DNA from: Pontibacter aquaedesilientis
Lineage (GTDB): Bacteria; Bacteroidota; Bacteroidia; Cytophagales; Hymenobacteraceae
Length of the DNA: 64,000 bases
Assembly (NCBI RefSeq): GCF_014773225.1
Contig: NZ_JACXAJ010000007.1
Span: forward strand, 115,941-179,940
Direction of reading: 5' to 3'
The stretch's first letter is position 1. Each line of letters starts with the position of its first letter. The position numbers were made by a program, and so were the translations under genes. Positions 43,711-51,354 of this stretch are shown here, piece after piece. The notes beneath the pieces were generated by a model. The model searched no databases and was not told the DNA's origin. It saw only the letters and a list, made by a program, of their open reading frames with translations.

Positions 43711-44570
43711 CGACTTAGCCGGTACACATCGGCACTGTCTTTCTTAAACAGGTATACCATACCGGAACTAACCAGCGCCGAGAGGTATGGCTTATCGGCC
43801 GGCAAAGGTATAGCGCGGTCCTGCAGCTTGTAAAGATCAAAGAAATGCAGTTGGTTATCCTTTACGAAGTAGAGCTCGTTACCCTTGAATCCGATATAGG
43901 AAAGGCCTGTAAAGGGAAGCTTCTTCTTGTAATTCCCTAGATTATCGAACACGTATATGCCGCTATTGTAATCCAGCAGGTATACCATGTTCTGGTACTC
44001 CCGCAGGAAGCGTACATCAAAGCGTGCCTTATCCAGTATCAGGTCCAAGGGTGTTTCCACAATGGGTTTCTGGTAGCGCAAGTCTATCTTACTCAGCGTG
44101 AAATCCGACTCATTGAAAAGCCAAAAGCTGTCGTCTGAAGTGAGGGTGGCAGCCCGCACGTTACCCATAAAACCTAAATCTGAGAGGCGCGTGCTGGCGA
44201 TGGGGCGCATAAAGCGGTCGAGCAGCATGAATTCTTGCCGGTCTTCGTAAAACAGGAAAACTTTCATCGGGTTCCAGGCCTCTATAGCGGTGATTCTACC
44301 ACGGCTTGGCGGAGAGAAGATATTGACAGGTTTTCCCAGCGAGTCAACCATCAGCAGGTTGCGTTTCTGGTCCAGCAGGTATACGCTACCGTTGCGGTCA
44401 ACGGAGATGGCGGAAGGGGATGAAATTGCCAAGCTGTGGCTGAATGTGAGCGATAAAGTCGAATCCGGCTGCTGGGCAAAGGCAGGTATAGCCCAAGTCG
44501 CCAGCAGTAGGTATAGCATACTCAGGTATAGCCTATTGCTCAAAGTATTCCAGTTTAAGGTCGTTGCCAT
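43707..44570 (-). CDS. Secreted beta-propeller-like hypothetical protein
   Basis: About 287 aa. A signal peptide is seen (LYLLLATWAIPAFAQQ), so the product is exported. The mature part has repeated strand-turn units such as DRNGSVYLLDQKRNLLMVD, and LDYNSGIYVFDNLGN, a six-bladed propeller look; no catalytic motif is evident. The start is uncertain: ATGs at 44582, 44570 and 44519 are all in frame; the first two overlap the end of lpxH. I use 44570, which gives the signal peptide a basic residue. Its place after lpxH suggests an envelope role. Three copies of the AGGTATAG word lie in the first 90 bases. Confidence 0.75.
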   Translation of the reverse strand: MATTLNWNTLSNRLYLSMLYLLLATWAIPAFAQQPDSTLSLTFSHSLAISSPSAISVDRNGSVYLLDQKRNLLMVDSLGKPVNIFSPPSRGRITAIEAWNPMKVFLFYEDRQEFMLLDRFMRPIASTRLSDLGFMGNVRAATLTSDDSFWLFNESDFTLSKIDLRYQKPIVETPLDLILDKARFDVRFLREYQNMVYLLDYNSGIYVFDNLGNYKKKLPFTGLSYIGFKGNELYFVKDNQLHFFDLYKLQDRAIPLPADKPYLSALVSSGMVYLFKKDSADVYRLSR

Positions 44571-45303
44571 CGTATACGCCATAAGAGCAAAAATTGACCC
44601 ACTCTCCCAGGTTCACGTAGCGGCTGCTGTCGTTTATATTCATATCGAGCGGTAGGTGGCGGTGCCCGAACACGTAAAAATCGTGGTGCTGGCTTGCTTC
44701 CACTTCTTTGCTGTACTGCACCAGCCATTCATCCTCCCCAAAAAACTTCTCATCGTCTTTTGTGTTGCTGATGCGGCTTCTGCGCGACCACATGTTGGCC
44801 AGACCTATACCTGCGTTCGGGTGCAGGCGGGCAAACATCCACTGGCAGACTTTATTATTAAATACCTTTTTCAGCACTTTGTAGGTATGGTCGCCTGGAC
44901 CAAGGCCATCGCCGTGCCCGATATAAAAGCGTTTAGACCCGAATGTGGTGGAAATAGGTTCGCGAATGATGGGAATGTTGAGTTCCTCCGGGAAATAATC
45001 GAACATCCACATGTCGTGGTTCCCCGTGAAAAAAAGCACCGGTATACCTGCGTCAGTCAGCTCGGCCAGTTTGCCCTGCAGCCTGATAAATCCCTTCGGT
45101 ATCGCATGGCGATACTCGAACCAGAAGTCGAAGATGTCGCCCAGCAGCAGGATAGCCGCCGCGTCGTGCTTCACAGAGTCCAGCCAGCGCACGATCTTTT
45201 TCTCACGGGCACGGCTGCTCTCAGCGTCAGGCACGCCCAGGTGAAAATCAGATGCGAAGTAGACTTTTTTGCCAGGGGCTAGCTCGTCAATGCGGAAGGT
45301 CAT
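44533..45303 (-). CDS. lpxH: UDP-2,3-diacylglucosamine diphosphatase LpxH
   Basis: Cleaves UDP-2,3-diacylglucosamine to lipid X in lipid A synthesis, at the inner membrane face. The 256-aa protein has the calcineurin-like metal motifs in order: ASDFHLG, LLGDIFDFW, TGNHDMW, IGHGDGLG, FGHRHLP. The length is normal. It overlaps the upstream LutC-like gene by 17 bases and the downstream propeller gene by up to 50, so the set is translated from one leftward mRNA. Confidence 0.93.
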   Translation of the reverse strand: MTFRIDELAPGKKVYFASDFHLGVPDAESSRAREKKIVRWLDSVKHDAAAILLLGDIFDFWFEYRHAIPKGFIRLQGKLAELTDAGIPVLFFTGNHDMWMFDYFPEELNIPIIREPISTTFGSKRFYIGHGDGLGPGDHTYKVLKKVFNNKVCQWMFARLHPNAGIGLANMWSRRSRISNTKDDEKFFGEDEWLVQYSKEVEASQHHDFYVFGHRHLPLDMNINDSSRYVNLGEWVNFCSYGVYDGNDLKLEYFEQ

Positions 45304-45937
45304 CTATCAGGAAAAGTACTAACTGTTTCGGGCCGTGTGCGCCCATTACCAATGTTTTTTCGATGTCGGCCGTGCGACTCGGGCCACTCACCAGCGATAC
45401 CATAGAAGGGAAGTTCTCCTTATACTTGTCGCGTACCTTTTGCAGACCGTCTCTGATGTCGGGCACCAACTGGCTGGCTTTGGCCACCACCATGTGGGTT
45501 TCCGGGTAAATGCCCAGGCGCCTGCCACCAGCGTTGGCCGAACTCACCAATATGCTGCCGGTGCGGGTGATGAGCGCTTCGCAGGTCGTCAGGCTGGCCT
45601 GTGCTTTCTGAACGAAGTCTTCGTCCCCTGCTATAAAATCTATACCTGCATGGTACAGGATCTTCTGCACGTTAGACTCCCATACATACAGGTGCTCTAT
45701 GTTTTGTTCTCGCTTCAGCGCAAAAAGCTGGTCAAAAAAGTCCTCCTCGTTTTCGCAGTACACGAAAAGCCCACTGTTGGCGATAAAAGCCTTCGCAAAC
45801 TCTACCGAAAGATCATCGGAAGGTCGCTGATGCAGGGGGGAGGTGAAGTCAGGGGTAGGAGGCAGAAAAGGCGCCGACTTAGCCAGCGCCTCTCTTACTC
45901 TTCTCAAAACTATTTCTTTCGATTTTGCTTCGTACAT
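45287..45937 (-). CDS. LutC/YkgG-family LUD-domain protein
   Basis: 216 aa with one LUD domain. Conserved segments are TRTGSILVSSA and the closing MVVAKASQLVPDI. In lutABC operons LutC helps oxidise L-lactate, but here LutA and LutB are absent, as in many Bacteroidetes where this gene sits next to ftsH. Role unclear in this setting. ATG 45937 (MYEAKSKEIVL) is chosen: a start at 45952 would overlap the ftsH stop and adds five residues. Confidence 0.85.
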   Translation of the reverse strand: MYEAKSKEIVLRRVREALAKSAPFLPPTPDFTSPLHQRPSDDLSVEFAKAFIANSGLFVYCENEEDFFDQLFALKREQNIEHLYVWESNVQKILYHAGIDFIAGDEDFVQKAQASLTTCEALITRTGSILVSSANAGGRRLGIYPETHMVVAKASQLVPDIRDGLQKVRDKYKENFPSMVSLVSGPSRTADIEKTLVMGAHGPKQLVLFLIDDLPH

Positions 45938-45948
45938 GCCTGGTGTTA

Positions 45949-48078
45949 TCAAGCTGTTTTAGAGTTGATAGAATCGTTCGGATCGGCAGGTGCATCATTT
46001 TGCAGCGGCGTGCCTGGCACATGGCCATTCCCGTTCTGCTCCGGATGACTTGTCTTTCCGAGATCAATCGGATGTTGTTCCTTCTCTACCTCGCTCTTGG
46101 TCTTGCTGCGGTCAGTGCCTGCTGTATGCGCCTGGTAAGTAGTCAGGGCCTCAAACGGGCGCTTGCCTACCAATCGCTCCAGATCGCTCTGGAACAGAAT
46201 TTCTTTCTGCAGCAGTTCCTGGGCTACAATCTCAAGCTCGTGGCGCTTGTCAAGTAGCAGATCCTTTGTGCGGATATAAGCTGTCTCAATGATGTTGCGC
46301 ACTTCGTTGTCGATTGTTTCGGCAGTAGCTTCGGAGTACGGCTTATTAAACGCCATGTCCGTCTGCTTCGAATCGTAGAAGGAGACATTGCCAATCTTTG
46401 AGTTCATGCCATACATCGTCACAATGCTGTAAGCCATTTTGGTAATACGCTCCAGGTCACTCAAGGCCCCTGTCGATATCTTGCCAAATACCAGCTCCTC
46501 GGCGGCACGTCCACCTAAAGCCATGCACATCTCGTCGATCAACTGCTCTGTGGTATACAGGAACTGCTCTTTTGGGAGGTACTGCGCATAACCCAGTGCG
46601 GCAACCCCACGTGGAACAATGCTTACTTTTACCAACGGATCAGCATGCTCCAGGAACCACCCTGCAATCGCATGACCAGCTTCGTGGTAGGCTACTATTT
46701 TCTTTTCTTCAGGAGAGATGATCTTATTTTTCTTCTCCAAACCACCGATCACACGGTCGATGGCGTCATTGAAGTCCTGCTGGTCCACTGCCTTCTTGTT
46801 GCGGCGGGCGGCGATCAAAGCGGCCTCGTTACAAACGTTAGCGATCTCAGCACCAGCAAAACCAGGTGTTTGGGCCGCCAGCTTACGGGCATCCACGTCA
46901 GTAGACAGGGTAAGGGGCTTCAAGTGCACCTCGAAAATCTCGGTACGGCCGTTGATGTCTGGCTTATCAATGCTGATCTGGCGATCGAAACGTCCCGGAC
47001 GGAGCAAGGCTGAGTCCAGCGTGTCAGGGCGGTTGGTAGCTGCCAGAATAATCACACCAGAATCAGTTGCGAAACCATCCATCTCTACTAACAGGGAGTT
47101 CAAGGTATTCTCGCGCTCGTCGTTACCGCCTGGTGTAGCACCACGGCTTCGGTGACGGCCAATTGCGTCAATCTCGTCAATGAAGATAATACAAGGCGCT
47201 TTGGCTTTTGCTTGCTTAAACAAGTCACGCACACGGGCAGCGCCCACACCTACAAACATCTCCACAAAGTCAGAACCCGACAAAGAGAAGAAAGGTACAT
47301 CAGCTTCACCTGCCACTGCTTTGGCCAAAAGGGTTTTACCTGTTCCCGGAGGGCCTACCAGCAAAGCGCCTTTCGGTATCTTGCCACCCAGAATTGTAAA
47401 CTTGCTTGGGTTTTTCAAAAATTCAACAATCTCCTGAATCTCTTCTTTCGCTTCTTCCAGGCCCGCCACATCTTTAAACGTGATCTTTACCTTGTTCTCG
47501 GCGTCAAAAAGGGCAGCCTTAGACTTGCCAATGTTGAAAATCTGGCCGCCTGCCCCGCCTGCTGTTACGCGGCGCATCAGGAACCAGAAACCGAACAGCA
47601 ACAGGATCAGAAAGCCCCACTGGAAGAAGAAATCGGCAAAGCCGGTGCGGGTGTCAATCGTGTAAGGTACACGTTGCTCGCGCGGGATATTGGCCTGAAG
47701 CTTTTCATAATCTTCTTTGAAAGACTCAGCTGTGATGATCGTGAAATGGTATTGCGGGCCTTGGTCCATGGTGAATGTACCACGGTTCGAAAGGTCTTTG
47801 CTGTATTTTTCGTTCTGCAGGGCCTCCTCTTTCAGGTATACCTCCACCATCTTGCCGTTCACGATGGTCAGTTTCTGAACATCGTTGCTTAGCAGCATTT
47901 CCTCGAACTCCTGTTGCGTCGTCTCAACAGAGGCGTTGCTTTTGTTGAGCCAGGTAAGCCCGAAGATAAGCAGAATGAGCACCGCCAGCATCCACAGCTG
48001 CATGGTAGGGCGTGGAGGCGTGGCCGGGATCATCGGCTTTTTCTTTTTATTGTTTCCTTTATTATTTTTTTCTGCCAT
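45949..48078 (-). CDS. ftsH: ATP-dependent zinc metalloprotease FtsH
   Basis: Membrane-bound AAA protease that removes damaged membrane proteins and controls LPS enzymes in other species. At 709 aa, it has a Lys-rich start, membrane helices near 28-44 and 150-168, Walker A GPPGTGKT at 242-249, Walker B IIFIDEID at 297-304, the SRH region near 350-362 and the zinc site HEAGH at 465-469. The C-terminal ~70 residues are a polar low-complexity tail. It follows rsfS by 68 bases and is followed by lutC-lpxH, a linkage of quality control with lipid A synthesis; in E. coli FtsH degrades LpxC, not LpxH. Confidence 0.97.
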   Translation of the reverse strand: MAEKNNKGNNKKKKPMIPATPPRPTMQLWMLAVLILLIFGLTWLNKSNASVETTQQEFEEMLLSNDVQKLTIVNGKMVEVYLKEEALQNEKYSKDLSNRGTFTMDQGPQYHFTIITAESFKEDYEKLQANIPREQRVPYTIDTRTGFADFFFQWGFLILLLFGFWFLMRRVTAGGAGGQIFNIGKSKAALFDAENKVKITFKDVAGLEEAKEEIQEIVEFLKNPSKFTILGGKIPKGALLVGPPGTGKTLLAKAVAGEADVPFFSLSGSDFVEMFVGVGAARVRDLFKQAKAKAPCIIFIDEIDAIGRHRSRGATPGGNDERENTLNSLLVEMDGFATDSGVIILAATNRPDTLDSALLRPGRFDRQISIDKPDINGRTEIFEVHLKPLTLSTDVDARKLAAQTPGFAGAEIANVCNEAALIAARRNKKAVDQQDFNDAIDRVIGGLEKKNKIISPEEKKIVAYHEAGHAIAGWFLEHADPLVKVSIVPRGVAALGYAQYLPKEQFLYTTEQLIDEMCMALGGRAAEELVFGKISTGALSDLERITKMAYSIVTMYGMNSKIGNVSFYDSKQTDMAFNKPYSEATAETIDNEVRNIIETAYIRTKDLLLDKRHELEIVAQELLQKEILFQSDLERLVGKRPFEALTTYQAHTAGTDRSKTKSEVEKEQHPIDLGKTSHPEQNGNGHVPGTPLQNDAPADPNDSINSKTA

Positions 48079-48146
48079 GAATGTTTTGTCTCAATTACAT
48101 GAAAAACTGGTAGGAATCCTGATTTGTTCAGGATTCCTTAAATGGA

Positions 48147-48521
48147 TTAGACAGATTCTATATGCTTGATGTTAGCGTCGCCCCAGAGCTCCTCCAACGC
48201 ATAAAATTCACGTTTATCTTTCAAAAACACGTGTGCCACTACATCTACATAGTCCAGCAAAACCCACTCCTTGTTGGTGCGGCCTTCGCTCTGCCAGGGG
48301 TTCTGGCGGGTGGCTTTGTATATTTCTTCTTCGATGGAGGAAGCGATGGCGTCAAGCTGTGTGTCAGATGAGGCGGACGCTATCACGAAGTAATCGGATA
48401 CGGCGTTTTTGAGTGATTTTAGGTTAAGAACGACAATATCGCTGGCTTTCTTTTCCTGCATGCCTTTTACTACAAGCTCTGCCAATATGTCTGAATTGGC
48501 CTCAGCCTTGGTTTCTTTCAT
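48147..48521 (-). CDS. rsfS: Ribosomal silencing factor RsfS
   Basis: Binds L14 on the 50S subunit and blocks joining with 30S when nutrients are short. The 124-aa protein has the family core ASDIVVLNLKSLKNAVSDYFVI followed by WVLLDYVDVVAHVFL (key residues D-Y-V-D-V-V-H-V-F). The N-terminal extension is short and charged. It heads the leftward ftsH group, 49 bases from the divergent birA gene, so both promoters must fit in that narrow gap. Confidence 0.93.
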   Translation of the reverse strand: MKETKAEANSDILAELVVKGMQEKKASDIVVLNLKSLKNAVSDYFVIASASSDTQLDAIASSIEEEIYKATRQNPWQSEGRTNKEWVLLDYVDVVAHVFLKDKREFYALEELWGDANIKHIESV

Positions 48522-48570
48522 TTGTACTACTTAAATTTGATTTACAAAAGTACTAAATTCTGTTTAATGT

Positions 48571-49320
48571 ATGGTGCCTAATACGCTGTTTATGGGTCAG
48601 CAACTGTTTTTTCTGCCGGTTTGTGAATCCACCAACTCAGAGGCCCAGCAGCTACTCCTCAAAAATAAAGCCACAGAGGGCTGTGTGGTCCTGACTGACG
48701 AACAAACACGGGGCAGGGGGCAGCGTGGTAACTTCTGGGAGGCAGCCCCAGGCAAAAATATTACCCTCTCTGTAATTCTGTCACCCGTCTTTCTGGCTGT
48801 CAGGCACCAGTTTTACCTCAATATGGCCGTTTCGCTGGCGGTCCTCGACCTGCTGCGCGAGCAGGGGCTGGAGCAGGCGCAAGTAAAATGGCCCAACGAT
48901 CTGTACTTTGAAGATAAAAAACTTGGAGGGATTCTGATTGAAAACACAGTTAACAGCCTGTCCATACAACACAGTATCGTGGGGATTGGTTTAAACATTA
49001 ACCAGCTTCACTTCGGAATCGATACAGCCACTTCGGTGGCCGCCGTGGTAGGTACGCAACTTGACCTGAAAAGATTAGTGGCCAGGCTGATGGAAATGAT
49101 GGAAAAAAGATACCTGGAGTTGCGCAGTGGCAAGCTGGGTAAACTCCGGCACGAGTACCTGCAGGTGCTTTACCGCTATCAGGAGGCGCATGCATTCAGC
49201 GTCGGGAATGAGCGGGTGACAGGTCGAATAGTGGGCGTGGATGAGGACGGTAGGCTGGCTGTTGAGATAAACGGGGAACTGCGGTACTTTGCCTTCAAGG
49301 AAATTGCCTACATTATTTAA
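48571..49320 (+). CDS. birA: Biotin--[acetyl-CoA-carboxylase] ligase
   Basis: Attaches biotin to the carboxyl carrier protein through biotinyl-AMP. The 249-aa protein is the monofunctional form: it has STNSEAQ, the adenylate loop GRGQRGNFW, KWPNDLYF and KLGGILIE, and a small C-terminal SH3-like domain (~200-249), but no N-terminal DNA-binding domain, so it is not a repressor. An inner ATG eight codons downstream could also serve as start. Its end overlaps yceI by 8 bases. Confidence 0.92.
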   Translation: MVPNTLFMGQQLFFLPVCESTNSEAQQLLLKNKATEGCVVLTDEQTRGRGQRGNFWEAAPGKNITLSVILSPVFLAVRHQFYLNMAVSLAVLDLLREQGLEQAQVKWPNDLYFEDKKLGGILIENTVNSLSIQHSIVGIGLNINQLHFGIDTATSVAAVVGTQLDLKRLVARLMEMMEKRYLELRSGKLGKLRHEYLQVLYRYQEAHAFSVGNERVTGRIVGVDEDGRLAVEINGELRYFAFKEIAYII

Positions 49321-49909
49321 GGCTGAGCTTTTTGGCGTCGGCGATTTGGGGAACGGCTGACCCGACAGGTTTAAGGGGCATCTGGAGCGATACCTGCATG
49401 GTATTGGCCCCGTAACCCGAGCTCAATTGGGGCACCTTAATGTGATGATCCTCCAATTCTACAGCAAAATCGGAAGCCAGTTGCCAGTTGCTGCCAGCGT
49501 CCTGGGTGATCAGGCCTGTGATTGTTCTTTTTTTGGAAACACCGTGAATGGTGAGCAGGCCGACTGCCGTTACTTTTGTCTCGCCGTTTGTCCCGGAAGG
49601 CTTTTTCTCTATGATCTGCCCGGTGAAGGTGGCTTTTTGAAAGCGGTGGCTCTGCATGTATTTGTCGTTGAAACGTTCGTGCATGAGTGAATTCAAAAAC
49701 CGGAAAGAGGTGATCGGAACGTCGAAACGGAATTTGCCGGATTCCAGGTCTATGGTGCCCTTGGCTGCTTCTGATGTTCCTTTGATTAGGCTGAGCGGTA
49801 CCCCAGCTTCAAATACAACCGTACCAATGCCTTTGTAAATCCCTGATTGGGCTGCGCCATCCTGGCAGTTCCAGTACAGGCAGGTTAATAATAGGAGTAG
49901 CTTCTTCAT
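49313..49909 (-). CDS. YceI-family secreted protein
   Basis: 198 aa. A signal peptide ends around residue 20 (YWNCQDGAAQ; a Cys there could make it a lipoprotein, but the lipobox is poor). The YceI lipocalin-like domain binds amphiphilic isoprenoids or quinones in a beta barrel. Family features are KGTIDLESGKFRFDVPITSF, HERFNDKYMQSHRFQKATF and GLLTIHGVSKKRTI. The gene is convergent with birA and overlaps its end by 8 bases. Confidence 0.88.
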   Translation of the reverse strand: MKKLLLLLTCLYWNCQDGAAQSGIYKGIGTVVFEAGVPLSLIKGTSEAAKGTIDLESGKFRFDVPITSFRFLNSLMHERFNDKYMQSHRFQKATFTGQIIEKKPSGTNGETKVTAVGLLTIHGVSKKRTITGLITQDAGSNWQLASDFAVELEDHHIKVPQLSSGYGANTMQVSLQMPLKPVGSAVPQIADAKKLSLK

Positions 49910-50644
49910 ACATGCCTCGCCTTCTTCTTTTTTTAAGCTTTCCTTCTATTTAATTTAACTGTTTTGATGTCATATTAGTTGGGTAAACGCGTCAGAAATT
50001 GCCTTGACTTATGCTGTGATCGGCTGTCGTTTGCAACGGCATGCCCTAACCTTAAAAAGCGGCTCCATAATTTTTTATAAATGGACTGATTTGTAGAATG
50101 CTATTTATGAAGCCTTTTTGGTGTAACGGGGTGCAAATAAGCAAGTTGTATGATTTTTATCTATGGGGCTATAGTTCTATTATATTCTTGCTTTAGTTAT
50201 ACCCCGAAAAGTGTTGTTTGGGCTGTGTATAGCGGCATGGGTGAAGAGATGTGAACCAGGAGAGGAAGAGTAAGAATATTTAGAATTTATAAAATTTTCA
50301 ACTTAGCGAGTTGTTTTATGTGTAGTGCCGCCCACGGAAGTTTATCCAATAGTTCAATTTTGGTGGCCGGGGCTCTGCGATTTAGTTGAATTTTATTTGG
50401 CAACGCTTGCAACCCGGGACGGTATATTAGGGTCCTGTTAAAAAAACAAACCCTGGCAGGCATGGTTCTTGTAATAGCGAAACAGGAAATTAAAGCACAC
50501 CCATGTAACCGGATTGTCTGATCCAATTTATTGCTGCAAGGCAGATATATTTTTAATTGAACGGTTTCTATTTAATGGCATTTTGCTATATCTTTGACTT
50601 CCTGTCAGATGATAGATAGAATTTAAAATTTTGAGGCGCGACAT
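49910..50644. other. AT-rich intergenic region
   Basis: 735 bases between divergent yceI and the T9SS gene. A promoter-like element TATCTTTG (50589-50596) serves the right-hand gene. A 79-codon minus-strand frame at 50287-50526 has no coding look. The rest holds no repeat or RNA that I can recognise. Confidence 0.5.
50589..50596 (+). promoter_or_regulatory. Putative -7 element of the T9SS-protein gene
   Basis: TATCTTTG matches TAnnTTTG, 49 bases before the start codon; a TTTC 20-odd bases upstream is a weak -33. Confidence 0.45.
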
Positions 50645-51226
50645 ATGAGTACTTTTACCAGATTGATAATAATTGCTGTATTCGTATTTTCTCATTTAGC
50701 GGGATATACAGTTATGGCAGACGGCCGCGCAAAGGATGCAGGGGTAGTTCCTCCAAATGCCGGGGGGGCATCTGCCTGGAAAGCAATGCCTGAGAAACGG
50801 GCACTAACCATTGTGCAGGCTGAGAATGCTCCAACAAAATCCAGAACAAAAATCTACCGTGAGGCTGCAGGCAAAAGCCTATACCTGACGGAAGTGGCCT
50901 ATGCCAGTTCGGCTAACTACGTGATCAGCTCTTACCAGGCCTTTATGCCCGCGATCGAAAGCAGAACCAATCCTTCCATCAACGCTTATCCGAATCCTTC
51001 CCGTGGCATCACCCGTGTGTCCTTGTCGCAGGTAGGCATGTCTGAGAGCTACAAGTTGAAGATCTCAAACACGATCGGTAAAGTGATGGAAACGCATGAG
51101 CTCCCGGTTACGCACTCCAATGTGTTTGTGCTGGATATGACCGGATACCCGGCAGGCGTATACTTCTACAGCCTGCTTGTGAATGACAAAACAGTGGAAA
51201 CGAAGCGGTTAATCCTGCAACGATAA
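50645..51226 (+). CDS. Small protein with T9SS type A sorting domain
   Basis: 193 aa. A signal peptide (FTRLIIIAVFVFSHLAGYTVMA) is followed by an ~80-residue stretch without a known domain, then a type A C-terminal sorting domain from about 108: INAYPNPSRGITRVSL, YKLKISNTIGKVM, MTGYPAGVYFYSLL and KRLILQR. The sorting domain targets cargo to the type IX system for release or surface anchoring. The cargo part is too small for most enzymes; its role is unknown. It has its own terminator. Confidence 0.88.
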   Translation: MSTFTRLIIIAVFVFSHLAGYTVMADGRAKDAGVVPPNAGGASAWKAMPEKRALTIVQAENAPTKSRTKIYREAAGKSLYLTEVAYASSANYVISSYQAFMPAIESRTNPSINAYPNPSRGITRVSLSQVGMSESYKLKISNTIGKVMETHELPVTHSNVFVLDMTGYPAGVYFYSLLVNDKTVETKRLILQR

Positions 51227-51251
51227 GGGTGTTCACACTTCAGACAACATG

Positions 51252-51280
51252 AAAGCCGGCCTTGCAGCCGGCTTTTTTTT
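51252..51280 (+). terminator. Terminator after the T9SS-protein gene
   Basis: AAAGCCGGC pairs with GCCGGCTTT with a very small loop and an eight-base T-run. Confidence 0.8.
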
Positions 51281-51354
51281 GCTTCAGTTTGGCCAAATGT
51301 GCATCTGCACCAAAGATATTTAGTATTTTCGAAGCTGAATATTTTCAAATTGCT

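Noticed and set aside
50287..50526. 79-codon minus-strand frame in the 735-base gap
   Set aside because: Low-quality composition in an AT-rich gap with no promoter or start context.
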